64,000 nucleotides of DNA from Microvirga pakistanensis. GTDB lineage: Bacteria > Pseudomonadota > Alphaproteobacteria > Rhizobiales > Beijerinckiaceae. A program made the translations under genes and the position numbers. Shown here one piece after another: positions 16,199-25,442 of this stretch (position 1 is its first letter; every line of letters starts with the position of its first letter). Under the pieces are notes generated by a model. It did no database searches. It was not told the DNA's origin and was given only the letters and a program-made list of their open reading frames with translations. Location: assembly GCF_004458765.1 (NCBI RefSeq), contig NZ_SPJX01000510.1, forward strand, positions 62,001 to 126,000, read 5' to 3'.

Positions 16199-17482
16199 AT
16201 GGTAGCCACTGCACTCATCCTCCTGCTCGTCCTGATCGGGCTGAGCATTCCTGTCGGCGCGGCACTCGGCGTGCTCGGACTGATTCTGGATCCGCTGTAT
16301 TCCATGCTGCCCCTGACCCGCGCCGTCGGAGAGCTGGCGTGGAGCACGAACAACGAATTCCTGATGGTGGCCGTGCCTCTCTTCATTCTCCTGGGAGAGG
16401 TTCTGCTGCGCGCCGGCTTCGCCGAGCGGATGTACAGCGCCATGAGCCTGTGGCTCTCCTGGCTGCCCGGCGGGCTGATGCACGCCAATATCGGCGCGTC
16501 GACCCTGTTCTCCGCAACCTCCGGGTCGAGCGTCGCCACCGCCGCGACGGTCGGCACCGTCGCGATCCCGCAGATCAAGCGCTACGGCTACAACGAGCCG
16601 CTCTTCCTCGGCAGCCTCGCGGCCGGCGGCACGCTCGGCATTCTCATTCCGCCCTCGATCAATCTCGTGATCTACGGCGTGCTCACCAACTCCTCCGTTC
16701 CCAAGCTCTATCTCGCGGGCATCATTCCCGGCTTCATGATGGCGGGCCTGTTCATGGTGGTGATCATGGTCAGCTGCATCGCCAAGCCGTCCTGGGGTGG
16801 GCACAAGATTCACGCCACCTGGGCCGAGCGGCTCAAGAGCCTGATCCATCTTGCGCCGCCGCTCGGCATCTTCTTCCTCGTCGTGGGCTCGATCTATGCC
16901 GGCCTCGCCACGCCGACGGAAGCCGCCGCTCTCGGCGTGTTGGGCGCCCTCATCCTCGCGGCATGGTTCCGCCGCCTGACCTGGACGATGCTGCGGGAAT
17001 CGGTCGAGGGGACGATGCGGTCCACCGCGATGATCATGCTGATCGTCATCGGCGCGGCCTTCCTGAACTTCATCATGTCGGCCACGGGCCTCACGGACGC
17101 GATCACCAGCTCGATCACGGGCCTGGGACTTTCGCCCGGATGGATGCTGCTGATCATCATCGTCTTCTATCTGGTGCTCGGCTGCTTCATGGAGACGCTC
17201 TCCATGATGATCACGACGATTCCGATCGTCGCCCCGATCATGTTCGCCCTCGGCTACGATCCGATCTGGCTCGGCATCATCATCATCGTCCTAGTGGAGG
17301 CTGCCCTGATCACGCCGCCCGTGGGGCTCAACCTCTTCGTCGTGCAGAGCCTGCGCAAGAGCGGCTCGATGAGCGCCGTCATCACGGGGGCGCTGCCCTT
17401 CGTGCTGGCGATGTTCATCCTGCTCGCCCTGCTGTCGTTCTTCCCGGGCTTGGCCCTGTGGCTCCCGAGCGTCTTCAGCTAG
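16199..17482 (+). CDS. dctM: TRAP transporter large membrane subunit (DctM family), 427 aa
   Basis: About twelve hydrophobic segments with DctM signatures: PLFILLGEVLLRAGFAERMY, GASTLFSATSGSSVATAATV, GTLGILIPPSINLVIYG and GLNLFVVQSLRK. It is the ion-coupled translocation subunit, driving uptake with a sodium or proton gradient. Normal length. It ends with TAG, so amber is an ordinary stop in this genome. The DUF2848 gene follows after 43 bases. Confidence 0.93.
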   Translation: MVATALILLLVLIGLSIPVGAALGVLGLILDPLYSMLPLTRAVGELAWSTNNEFLMVAVPLFILLGEVLLRAGFAERMYSAMSLWLSWLPGGLMHANIGASTLFSATSGSSVATAATVGTVAIPQIKRYGYNEPLFLGSLAAGGTLGILIPPSINLVIYGVLTNSSVPKLYLAGIIPGFMMAGLFMVVIMVSCIAKPSWGGHKIHATWAERLKSLIHLAPPLGIFFLVVGSIYAGLATPTEAAALGVLGALILAAWFRRLTWTMLRESVEGTMRSTAMIMLIVIGAAFLNFIMSATGLTDAITSSITGLGLSPGWMLLIIIVFYLVLGCFMETLSMMITTIPIVAPIMFALGYDPIWLGIIIIVLVEAALITPPVGLNLFVVQSLRKSGSMSAVITGALPFVLAMFILLALLSFFPGLALWLPSVFS

Positions 17483-17525
17483 CCGCCCGCACTCAACCGC
17501 CGTTTTTCAAAGCAATGGATTGACC

Positions 17526-18209
17526 ATGAAACTGTCCTTCAAAGCCGAAAGCCCATCGGGCTCCCGCACGATCGACGCCGAGGTTTCGTCCCTCGTCGTC
17601 GCAGGATGGGCCGGGCGCGACCAGCACGCGATCGAGCATCACATCGAGGAGCTGTTCGCCATCGGCGTCCCGCGCCCGAGCTCCGTCCCGCTCTACTACC
17701 GTGTGGCGGAGAACCAGCTCACCCAGGCCTCGCGCATCCAGGTCGTCGGCGACCAGACCTCGGGAGAGGTGGAGACCTTCGTGTTCCGGGCGGGCGGCGA
17801 GCTTTACGTGAGCATCGCCTCCGATCACACGGACCGCAAGCTCGAGACTCACAGCGTCGCCCTGTCGAAGCAGGTCTGCGCCAAGCCGGTGGCGGCCGAG
17901 GCGTGGCTCTACAGCGACGTCGCGGAATACTGGGACGAACTCGTCATCCGTTCGTACATCCAGGAGAACGGGGAGTGCGTGCTCTACCAGGAGGGCACCC
18001 TCGCCTCGCTCCGGCCGCCGCTGGAGCTGATCTCGGGGTTTGCCGGTGGGGACACGCTTCCCGAGGGCGTCGCCATGATCTGCGGCACGGTCGGCGCGAA
18101 GGGCGGCATCCGGCCAGCCCCATCCTTCACGATGGAGCTGTTCGATCCGCGCCGCGGGCGGACGTTGAGCCACAGCTATGATATCGAGGTTCTGCCGGAA
18201 GTCGCCTGA
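17526..18209 (+). CDS. DUF2848 family protein, 227 aa
   Basis: Contains the DUF2848 signatures LVVAGWAGRDQHAIEHHIEE, VPRPSSVPLYYRVAENQLTQ and SDHTDRKLETHSVALSKQ. The family has a fumarylacetoacetate-hydrolase-like beta-rich architecture, and members often sit with TRAP transporters and amidases. The biochemical reaction is not established to my knowledge. The conserved EHH and SDHTDR residues could bind a metal. It lies between dctM and the amidase, same strand, close spacing. The ATG at 17526 is preferred over the TTG at 17520. Confidence 0.8.
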   Translation: MKLSFKAESPSGSRTIDAEVSSLVVAGWAGRDQHAIEHHIEELFAIGVPRPSSVPLYYRVAENQLTQASRIQVVGDQTSGEVETFVFRAGGELYVSIASDHTDRKLETHSVALSKQVCAKPVAAEAWLYSDVAEYWDELVIRSYIQENGECVLYQEGTLASLRPPLELISGFAGGDTLPEGVAMICGTVGAKGGIRPAPSFTMELFDPRRGRTLSHSYDIEVLPEVA

Positions 18210-18249
18210 TCGGCGAACCGACGCACCCTGCCACGATGGTGGATGAGAC

Positions 18250-19605
18250 ATGATTTCGACCGTGAACGAACAGAAGCTGGCGCTCGCAGAGGGCCGCACC
18301 ACGTCATCGGCCCTGACGGAGGAGGCGCTGAAGCGCGCCTCCGATCCGGCCGGAGAGGGCTCGCGGGTCTTCACGCGCCTTTACGCCGATGAGGCCCGCG
18401 CCGCCGCTCAGGCCTCCGACACCTTGAGGAAGGCGGGCCTGGCCCGCTCGCCCATCGAGGGCCTGCCGATCTCGATCAAGGATCTGTTCGACGTGGCGGG
18501 TGAAGTTACGATGGCCGGATCCGTCGCCCGGGCGGGCGAGCCTGCGGCCCCGGAGGACGCCGTGGTGGTCAAGCGCCTGCGCGCGGCGGGCGCGGTGATC
18601 GTGGGCCGCACCAACATGACCGAGTTCGCCTATTCGGGCCTCGGCCTCAACCCGCATTACGACGTTCCGCGCAACCCCTGGGACCGCGGAACGGGGCGCA
18701 TTCCGGGCGGCTCCTCGTCGGGCGCGGCGGTGTCCGTCACCGACGGCATGGCGGTCGCGGGCATCGGATCGGACACCGGCGGCTCTGTTCGCATCCCGGC
18801 CGCTTTGTGCGGCCTCGTGGGCTTCAAGCCGACGGCCGAAAGGGTTCCGCTGACCGGCGTTCTGCCGCTGTCGTTCAGCCTCGATTCCATCGGGGCGATC
18901 GCCCCCTCGGTCGCGTGCTGCGCCATTCTCGATGCGGTCATGGCCGCCGACGAGCGGCCGCTTCCGGTCCCGGCCGACCTCGGCAGGCTCCGCTTCGCCG
19001 TGCCCACAACCCTCGCTCTCGAAGGGATGGACAAGAACGTTGCGCAGGCCTTCGAGGCCGCGCTGTCGCGGCTTTCCGCGGCCGGCGCCCGGATCGACGA
19101 GATCGCCGTGCCGGAGTTCGCAGGCCTCGCGGCCATCAACGCCAAGGGCGGATTCACGGCCGCCGAGGCCTGGTTCTGGCATCGGGACCTGATCGAGCGT
19201 GCGGGCGACCGCTATGATCCGCGCGTCGTCTCTCGGATCCGGCGCGGCAAGGACATCTCCGCGGCCGATTATCTCGACCTGCAGGCAGCCCGCAGGGCCT
19301 GGAGGGCGGGCGTGGAGGCCCGGATCGAGGGCTATGATGCGCTGCTGCTTCCGACGGTCCCGGTCGTCGCACCGCCCATCGCGGACCTCGCCGCCAGCGA
19401 CGAAGCATATTACGCCGCCAACGGCCTGATCCTGCGCAACCCCACGCTGATCAACTTCCTGGATGGCGCCGCCCTGTCCGTTCCGTGCCACGCGTCCGGG
19501 GGCGCTCCCGTCGGCCTGATGATCGCGGGACCTGCGGGCAGCGATCGCCGGATCCTCGGCATCGGTCTGGCGGTCGAAGCCCTGCGCTCGCAAACGCCGG
19601 CTTGA
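18250..19605 (+). CDS. Amidase-signature hydrolase, 451 aa
   Basis: Amidase-signature enzyme using a Ser-cisSer-Lys triad. The Lys is in [13 protein letters not shown] and the serines are in GGSSSGAAV and [13 protein letters not shown], followed by [10 protein letters not shown]. It hydrolyses a carboxamide to acid plus ammonia; the particular substrate cannot be read from sequence. Length and order of motifs are canonical. Its position in the TRAP/DUF2848/YcsI operon suggests that it opens or deamidates the imported compound. It is cytosolic, with no signal peptide. Confidence 0.9.
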   Translation: MISTVNEQKLALAEGRTTSSALTEEALKRASDPAGEGSRVFTRLYADEARAAAQASDTLRKAGLARSPIEGLPISIKDLFDVAGEVTMAGSVARAGEPAAPEDAVVVKRLRAAGAVIVGRTNMTEFAYSGLGLNPHYDVPRNPWDRGTGRIPGGSSSGAAVSVTDGMAVAGIGSDTGGSVRIPAALCGLVGFKPTAERVPLTGVLPLSFSLDSIGAIAPSVACCAILDAVMAADERPLPVPADLGRLRFAVPTTLALEGMDKNVAQAFEAALSRLSAAGARIDEIAVPEFAGLAAINAKGGFTAAEAWFWHRDLIERAGDRYDPRVVSRIRRGKDISAADYLDLQAARRAWRAGVEARIEGYDALLLPTVPVVAPPIADLAASDEAYYAANGLILRNPTLINFLDGAALSVPCHASGGAPVGLMIAGPAGSDRRILGIGLAVEALRSQTPA

Positions 19606-19633
19606 ACCCACGACCTCCCAGAAAGACCGGACG

Positions 19634-20428
19634 ATGCCCGCAACGATCGACAACAGCGCCGCCTACAAAGCCCGCCTGGATGCCCGCGCCGGTCTCCTGA
19701 CCGGCCCGACCGCGAACCTCGCTCCGGGTCATGTTCAGGCCAACCTCGCCATCCTTCCGGAGGAGCTCGCGCACGACTTCCTGCGCTTCTGCCAGCGCAA
19801 CCCCAAGCCATGCCCGCTCGTCGCGGTGTCCGAGACGGGCGACCCGTCGCTGCCGGAGCTGGGGCAGGACATCGACATTCGCACCGATGTCCCCCGTTAC
19901 CGTGTCTGGCGCGACGGCGAGCTGGTGGCGGAGCCGACCGACATCCGCGACCTGTGGAGCGACAAGCTGGTGGCCTTCCTCATCGGCTGCTCGTTCTCGT
20001 TCGAGGAGGCCATGCTGGCGGATGGTCTGCCGGTGCGCCACATCGAGCAGGGCTGCAACGTGCCGATGTACCGGACGAACGTGCCCACCGTGGCGACCGG
20101 CCCCTTCTCGGGGCCGCTCGTCGTGTCCATGCGCCCGCTGAAGGCCGCCGACGCGATCCGCGCCGTGCAGGTGACGTCCCGCTTCCCCTCGGTTCACGGC
20201 GCTCCCGTGCATCTCGGCGATCCGTCCCTGATCGGAATCGCCGACATCAACAAGCCCGATTACGGCGATGCGGTCGAGATCCGCGAGGGCGAGATTCCGG
20301 TCTTCTGGGCCTGCGGCGTCACGCCCCAGTCGGTCATCGCCAATATTCGCCCCGAGTTCTGCATCACCCATGCGCCGGGGCACATGCTCGTGACCGATCT
20401 TCTGAACTCCTCGATTGCGGTGATCTGA
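19634..20428 (+). CDS. YcsI/DUF1445 family putative hydro-lyase (D-glutamate cyclase-like), 264 aa
   Basis: Signatures of the YcsI/DUF1445 family: [47 protein letters not shown], the FWACGVTPQ motif and [13 protein letters not shown] related domain in the mammalian protein DGLUCY acts as D-glutamate cyclase (D-glutamate and 5-oxo-D-proline). Bacterial members are often annotated as putative hydro-lyases. With an amidase in the same operon, a lactam or D-amino-acid-related substrate is an inference worth testing. It is the last gene of the operon. Confidence 0.85.
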   Translation: MPATIDNSAAYKARLDARAGLLTGPTANLAPGHVQANLAILPEELAHDFLRFCQRNPKPCPLVAVSETGDPSLPELGQDIDIRTDVPRYRVWRDGELVAEPTDIRDLWSDKLVAFLIGCSFSFEEAMLADGLPVRHIEQGCNVPMYRTNVPTVATGPFSGPLVVSMRPLKAADAIRAVQVTSRFPSVHGAPVHLGDPSLIGIADINKPDYGDAVEIREGEIPVFWACGVTPQSVIANIRPEFCITHAPGHMLVTDLLNSSIAVI

Positions 20429-20465
20429 CGCAATCCACAGACGACCAGGCCGCTGATCTGCGTTT

Positions 20466-20849
20466 CTATTCCAATGCGATCGCCTTGAGAGCACGGCGAG
20501 CCGCAAGGCGGGCCGCTTCGACGTGACCTCCGGCGAGCAGTTCCTCCACGATCCGGAGCGCCATGACCGCATCCGGACGCTGGGGTATTTCCGCGACCGA
20601 GGGGGATGCCGCAGGCATGTCGCCCGGTGCGCCGGAGATCTCGTCGGACTCGCCCGTGAGGAAGGCAGGACTGCACTTGAGGGTTGCGGCAAGACTTGCG
20701 AGATCCTGCTCGGACGGCCTGTCGAACCGGCCGGTTACGATATCTTGAATGAAACCCGGTCCGAGGCCCGAATCCAGGGAAGCCTTGCGCCAGGAGATCT
20801 TGAGCGCACCGACCCGTTCGCCAATTCGATGTCTGAGGATCTCATTCAC
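20466..20849 (-). CDS. XRE-type helix-turn-helix regulator, 127 aa
   Basis: The GTG at 20849 lies seven bases after AGGGGAG and is preferred over longer extensions. The N-terminal 65 residues form a Cro/C1 helix-turn-helix (ALKISWRKASLDSGLGPGFI, QDIVTGRFDRPSEQDLASL, then CSPAFLTGE). The C-terminal part is a short helix pair (MALRIVEELLAGGHVEAARL). Converges on the hydro-lyase gene. The target is unknown. Confidence 0.75.
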   Translation of the reverse strand: MNEILRHRIGERVGALKISWRKASLDSGLGPGFIQDIVTGRFDRPSEQDLASLAATLKCSPAFLTGESDEISGAPGDMPAASPSVAEIPQRPDAVMALRIVEELLAGGHVEAARLAARRALKAIALE

Positions 20850-21031
20850 GCCGTGTCTCCCCTGGGGCCTGACGATGCCATAAGGCAAAAAGGCGAGGAG
20901 GCGGTCCATCCGCGCGCTCCCCGCCTGCCTTTCGGCTGCAGCGATCATCGGCCTGCGATGGTTAATGGACGGTTAACTTCGCGAGACGGCAGCGGCCGAG
21001 ATCTTCACTCTCTCCGCCGACGCCTCCCCGG

Positions 21032-21259
21032 TCAGTGGAGAGAATTGTGAAGAGGGATCGAAGCCAGGATATTTCCCTGAGGACAGACGATCTGCAGCTG
21101 CCACCCGGCCCAATCCTGAGGGCGGTCGTCAGCCTCCCGTCGCAACTCGCCGATGGCCTGCAAAGCAGAGGCTCTGGCGCTCTCAAGATCCGGCACTTCG
21201 ATGCCCGTGTCGTCCGGGATGATGTCAGCACCATTGACGAGGTGGAAATAGCAGCGCAT
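21032..21259 (-). CDS. DUF6894-like small protein, 75 aa
   Basis: MRCYFHLVNGADIIPDDTGI followed by ESARASALQAIGELRRE matches the DUF6894 pattern, small single-domain proteins very common in Rhizobiales. An in-frame ATG at 21310 would add 17 residues without conserved character. No function is known. Confidence 0.65.
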   Translation of the reverse strand: MRCYFHLVNGADIIPDDTGIEVPDLESARASALQAIGELRREADDRPQDWAGWQLQIVCPQGNILASIPLHNSLH

Positions 21260-21326
21260 CGGCGTGTCCACGAAATTCAGAACCGTAGCGCTGCGTGTAA
21301 CAGTGGTCATCGGGAATCGGAATAGT

Positions 21327-21833
21327 TTATTCTGCCGAATCTCTGGCTGTGGCGGAGGAGTCGGGCGTCTCGAGAGGTTGGAGGCTCTGCAACGACACCC
21401 AGCCGATCTTGGGCTGGGGCAGCGGAATCAGAAAGGCCTGATCGGCTTCAATGCTCTCGATCCGGCAGGCAATCGCTCTTTGATCGCCTGGAGGGCGATA
21501 GACGACCACCATGCCGGCGCGAAGCTGATGCTCCGAGTCCGTTCGCGTCCGAAGACTGTCCTGTGGCGGAGAATCGTTCGCCGCCAAGACCACATCCTTT
21601 GCGGCTCTGAAGCGCTCGAGTGCAGCGATCGCCACACGCGCCCTGTCCCGATAACGCTCGCTGACAGCTCTCAAGAGAGGCCCGCTCGTGCGCCCCGGAT
21701 ACCAGGAGGAGCCACCCACTTTTGCAAGCTCCAGGGCAACCGCCTCGATTTCATCTTCCGTCATCTGCTGCGATCCAATACTACAACTTTCATCGACAAC
21801 GATAGTCTGCCCGGCTGTTGATAAGGAACTCAT
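21327..21833 (-). CDS. Conserved hypothetical protein, 168 aa
   Basis: Not recognised by function. The N-terminal region (TEDEIEAVALELAKVGGSSW, YPGRTSGPLLRAVSERYRD) is helical. The C-terminal 70 residues (LRAGMVVVYRPPGDQRAIAC, then GWVSLQSLQPLE) look like a small beta-barrel. Start choice is uncertain: ATG 21833 (MSSLSTAG) or ATG 21764 (MTEDEIEA). It is near the DUF6894-like gene on the same strand. Confidence 0.6.
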   Translation of the reverse strand: MSSLSTAGQTIVVDESCSIGSQQMTEDEIEAVALELAKVGGSSWYPGRTSGPLLRAVSERYRDRARVAIAALERFRAAKDVVLAANDSPPQDSLRTRTDSEHQLRAGMVVVYRPPGDQRAIACRIESIEADQAFLIPLPQPKIGWVSLQSLQPLETPDSSATARDSAE

Positions 21834-21995
21834 CCACCGCTGGCCTCCCGAAGATGTGATGCAAAAGAAGAACACCATGGCGGCGCCCGGGAGGCGGCAC
21901 GGCGGTAGTTAAGTGTAAGAAGGTGCCGGTCAAGCCTGTATGCTCCTTTTGGATCAAGGAACCGGACCCACGCTCGATACGATCATAGGCTCTCG

Positions 21996-24380
21996 TCAGC
22001 ATGACTGGCTCGCGGCAACGTTGCCGAAGATGAGCGAGGTCAGCTCGGTGATAGGGACCGGTCGACCGAACAGATAGCCCTGAGCCTCGGCGCATCCTTC
22101 CAATCCGAGGAATCTCAGCTCCTCTGACGTCTCCACTCCTTCGGCGATGACAGGTAGCCCCAGTCCCCGTCCGAGGCCGAGGACCGCGCGGACGATGGCA
22201 GCGGCCTGCGGTTTCGTGTGAACGGCTTGAATGAAGGATCGATCGATCTTGATCTTGTCGAACGGAAATGCCTGAAGATTGGACAGCGACGAATAGCCGG
22301 TTCCGAAATCGTCCATGGCGATGTTGATGCCGATCGCCTTGAGGTCCCGCAGAGCCAGCAGCGCACGATTGGGATCCCGGATCAAAGCCGACTCGGTAAT
22401 CTCGATTTCGAGCCGCTCGGGTTGAAGACCGGTCTCGCTCAGGATGCCCTGGACCAAGGCGACGAAGCCTTCGCTGCCCAGCTGCAGCGGTGAGACATTG
22501 ACGGCGATGGTCAGCGGCCGCAGCCATCCGGCCGCCTCGCGGCAAGCCTGTCGCATGACCCATTCTCCGATTGTTAGGATCATTCCGCTTTGTTCGGCAA
22601 TCGGAATGAAGACGGAAGGCTGCACGCTTCCGCGGGTCGGATGATTCCAGCGCAGCAGGGCTTCGAAGCCGAGAACCGTGCCGGACGCGACCTGTGCTTG
22701 CGGCTGATAGACCAGGCTCAACTCGCCATTGTCAATTGCGTTGCGAAGATCGTGCTCGATCCCGCGGCGCTCCCTGATCTGCACACCCATCTCGGGTTCG
22801 AAGAACCGGTATATGCCCTTCCCTTCCTGCTTGGCGCGGTAGAGGGCCGTGTCGGCGTTGGAGAGAAGCCCCGTGCGGTCCCGAGAATCCGATGGATACA
22901 GCGCAATGCCGATGCTGACGGAAATGGAACCGGTCGGCGCACTCGATCGATGACCTATGGTCCTCATGCACATCAGGAGCTTCTCGGCCAGTGCTTCGAC
23001 CTGAGCCGGGTCTGCGACCTGGGGAGCTATGACGGCGAACTCGTCGCCGCCCAGACGGGCCAGCACGCAATCTTTCGTTATAATCGCCGAGAACGCGACG
23101 GCGATGTCCCGGAGCAGCTGATCTCCGGCCGCATGGCCGTAGATATCGTTGACGTCCTTGAAGCCATCCAGATCAAGACACAGCAGCGCCAATTTCTGTC
23201 CGGCTCTCTGATGCAATCTTATCTCGCGATCCAAACGCTCGTCGAAGCTCGCCCGGTTGTCCAGTCCGGTCAGCGGATCGTGATGCGCCAAGTACCTGAT
23301 CTGCGCTTCGGCGGTTCTGCGGTCTCGCAGGTCCCGGAAAGCCACCACGTTGTGCGGCCGGCCGTTATATGTGATCTGGTGAGCGATCAATTCGACCGGA
23401 ACGCGCGTCCCCTGGTCGTCGCCCAGGTCCGTTTCGACAGCCTTTCCCATGGTGTCGGAAAGCGCCTGACGAAGGGCAGCATCGGGCACCCATGAGCTCA
23501 AAGCCCGTCCGCAGATATCCTCAGGATGAGCATTGAGGAGCCGGGTGAAGCTCCGGTTGACCGAAACGACGGTTTCACCGTCGCAGAGGACGAGACCCTC
23601 GACGGCGGCATCGGTGAGATCGCGCATCCGCTCCATCTCGAGAGCCATACGCCGGCGCTCCCTCAAATCCAGGATCAGCGCCACGCCAGCGAGCAGGAGA
23701 ATGGCGAGACAACCGACGGCAACCCCGATCGCCAGCCAATGGGATGGAACCGCGAGCGCCGAGGGCTCGACAGTGCTGTCGGGCGTGATGGCAACAGCCG
23801 CCATGGCGGTGAAATGATGGATGCAGATTGCGAGCGTCAGCAGTACCGCGCCGGCGAGCCTCCTCCGCGCAGCGGCTTCTCCAAAGGCCGCCGGCAGGGC
23901 AATGGCAGCGAACACCGCTCCGAGCAGGATCGATGCGACCACGAACATCGGATCCCAGGCGATCGTGCCGGCGACATTGAGGGCCGCCATTCCCGTGTAG
24001 TGCATGCAGCCTATGCCCGCTCCCACGACGGTCCCGCCCAGCCACATCGCACCGGCAAACCTCGGCAGGAGAGCGATCGAGAAGCCGATGCCGGTCATCG
24101 CAACCGCGAAGACGAGGGACAGGATCGTCAGAGGAACATCGTATCCCGCCGGCAGAGACGGCGAGAATGCCAGCATCCCAATGAAATGCGTCGACCAGAT
24201 CCCGAAGCCGGTTGCGACGGCAGCAATGCTCAGCCACATAAGGCGTCGAGAGGCATCCGACCGGCGGACCTGATGGAGAAGATGGATCGCCGTGATCGAC
24301 GCGAGTCCACACACGACAGCCGCGAGGACGACCAGTCGCAGGTCATGCTCTGAAACGATGCAGTTATAGACCGTCAGCAT
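21996..24380 (-). CDS. MHYT-PAS-GGDEF-EAL membrane protein of cyclic-di-GMP turnover, 794 aa
   Basis: N-terminal MHYT sensor of about seven membrane segments with repeats THFIGMLAFS, CMHYTGMAALN and HHFTAMAAV, thought to bind copper or a diatomic gas. A PAS-like region follows, then a GGDEF domain with an intact LARLGGDEFAVI (near residue 445) and an EAL domain with FEALLRWNHP (near residue 570), followed by DDFGTGYSSL and IAEGVET. Both catalytic signatures are intact, so it may make and degrade c-di-GMP. The ATG at 24380 (MLTVYNCIVSEHDLR) is chosen because the 35-residue extension upstream looks non-coding. Confidence 0.93.
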   Translation of the reverse strand: MLTVYNCIVSEHDLRLVVLAAVVCGLASITAIHLLHQVRRSDASRRLMWLSIAAVATGFGIWSTHFIGMLAFSPSLPAGYDVPLTILSLVFAVAMTGIGFSIALLPRFAGAMWLGGTVVGAGIGCMHYTGMAALNVAGTIAWDPMFVVASILLGAVFAAIALPAAFGEAAARRRLAGAVLLTLAICIHHFTAMAAVAITPDSTVEPSALAVPSHWLAIGVAVGCLAILLLAGVALILDLRERRRMALEMERMRDLTDAAVEGLVLCDGETVVSVNRSFTRLLNAHPEDICGRALSSWVPDAALRQALSDTMGKAVETDLGDDQGTRVPVELIAHQITYNGRPHNVVAFRDLRDRRTAEAQIRYLAHHDPLTGLDNRASFDERLDREIRLHQRAGQKLALLCLDLDGFKDVNDIYGHAAGDQLLRDIAVAFSAIITKDCVLARLGGDEFAVIAPQVADPAQVEALAEKLLMCMRTIGHRSSAPTGSISVSIGIALYPSDSRDRTGLLSNADTALYRAKQEGKGIYRFFEPEMGVQIRERRGIEHDLRNAIDNGELSLVYQPQAQVASGTVLGFEALLRWNHPTRGSVQPSVFIPIAEQSGMILTIGEWVMRQACREAAGWLRPLTIAVNVSPLQLGSEGFVALVQGILSETGLQPERLEIEITESALIRDPNRALLALRDLKAIGINIAMDDFGTGYSSLSNLQAFPFDKIKIDRSFIQAVHTKPQAAAIVRAVLGLGRGLGLPVIAEGVETSEELRFLGLEGCAEAQGYLFGRPVPITELTSLIFGNVAASQSC

Positions 24381-24692
24381 GGAAGGCCTCACGTCTCCAT
24401 CGACCAGAGCATTCGCGGCGCATCGCGAGGTACTCGGATTCCTTGATCCGGAATGGATAAAATGGGGAACATACCGGGTTCGCACCGGTATGGCGGAGCG
24501 GCATCATGCCTTGAACGGCCCTTGGGGCGACGTTCAATCCGCCATCGCTCTGTCAGTCTTTGGCTGCTCAGGATTGTTCGACGGACGCGACAAGTCAACA
24601 AAAGGTCTCCTGCCGGCGGGCATTTCCTTCTGCGAAGGTTAACATCGGCACAAGCAGCGCCCGAGCCGGTCTCCGTCCATGGGCTGCCCCGG
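24381..24692. other. Upstream region of the MHYT-GGDEF-EAL gene
   Basis: No supported gene. It contains the inverted repeat at 24470-24492 and must hold the promoter of the gene at 24380. YigZ, also on the minus strand, ends at 24693. Confidence 0.5.
24470..24492. promoter_or_regulatory. Inverted repeat CATACCGG-N7-CCGGTATG
   Basis: Perfect 8-bp arms at 24470-24477 and 24485-24492, 90-112 bases upstream of the MHYT-GGDEF-EAL start. Possible operator for that gene, or a hairpin near the end of the yigZ transcript. Confidence 0.4.
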
Positions 24693-25280
24693 TCAAGAAG
24701 CCAGCGATATTCGAGCGCGTCCGCTCGTGACGTCGGTGATCGTCCGAATGATCTCCCGGACGGCTTCCTGGGGAAGAGCCGCCGTGATGACAGCGCCCGT
24801 GTCCGTGAAGCTCTCGTTCCGGACATGGACTCCCTCGAACCCCGCGAGCCGCGCCTTGACCAGGGCGAGATCGGAAAACGTGGTGACGATGATGGCCTCA
24901 TCGACGGCGCGGATCTCCACCAGAGTCGAGGCCCGCAGGCACGCGGCGGCAGTCCCGCCATAGGCCCGGACGAGGCCGCCGCTCCCGAGGAGAACGCCTC
25001 CGAACCAGCGGCTCACGACGATGGCGACCCGATCGACCTGAAGACGGTCGAGGGCCTGCAGGATCGGTTTGCCGGCCGTGCCGCCAGGCTCGCCGTCGTC
25101 ACTGGACCGGGAGCTCTGCCCTACCCGCCAGGCCCAGCAATTGTGGTTGGCACCCGCGTGGGAATGGTCGGCGATGAAGGCCTTCGCCTCCTGCTCGCTC
25201 GCAACCGGCCCGGCGACGGCGAGGAACCGGCTCTTCTTGACGATCTGCTCGAGGGATGTGGTGCGGTCCAGCGTGAACAT
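24693..25280 (-). CDS. yigZ: YigZ/IMPACT family protein, 195 aa
   Basis: Contains the IMPACT family core: KKSRFLAVAGPVASEQEAKA, HNCWAWRVG, SDDGEPGGTAGKPIL and VVSRWFGGVLLGSGGLVRAYGG. It also has the C-terminal ferredoxin-like domain of the bacterial YigZ branch. The eukaryotic relative IMPACT binds the translation factor GCN1; the bacterial role is unclear. The start at 25280 (MFTLDRTT) gives the normal family length. It is divergent from pepT, with a 160-base shared upstream region. Confidence 0.9.
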   Translation of the reverse strand: MFTLDRTTSLEQIVKKSRFLAVAGPVASEQEAKAFIADHSHAGANHNCWAWRVGQSSRSSDDGEPGGTAGKPILQALDRLQVDRVAIVVSRWFGGVLLGSGGLVRAYGGTAAACLRASTLVEIRAVDEAIIVTTFSDLALVKARLAGFEGVHVRNESFTDTGAVITAALPQEAVREIIRTITDVTSGRARISLAS

Positions 25281-25442
25281 GGGTCCACATAGCGCCCAAG
25301 CCGCCGCCGGAGCAACCGGTCTGGCCCATGGATCGCGGTCCGGAGGATAAGGGGTGCGGGGGAGTATTCCCGAGACGGCGCCGTCCGGATACAAGTCTGT
25401 CGTTCTCTTCCGTCATTCTCTTGCGCAACTTGGATCGAGCCC

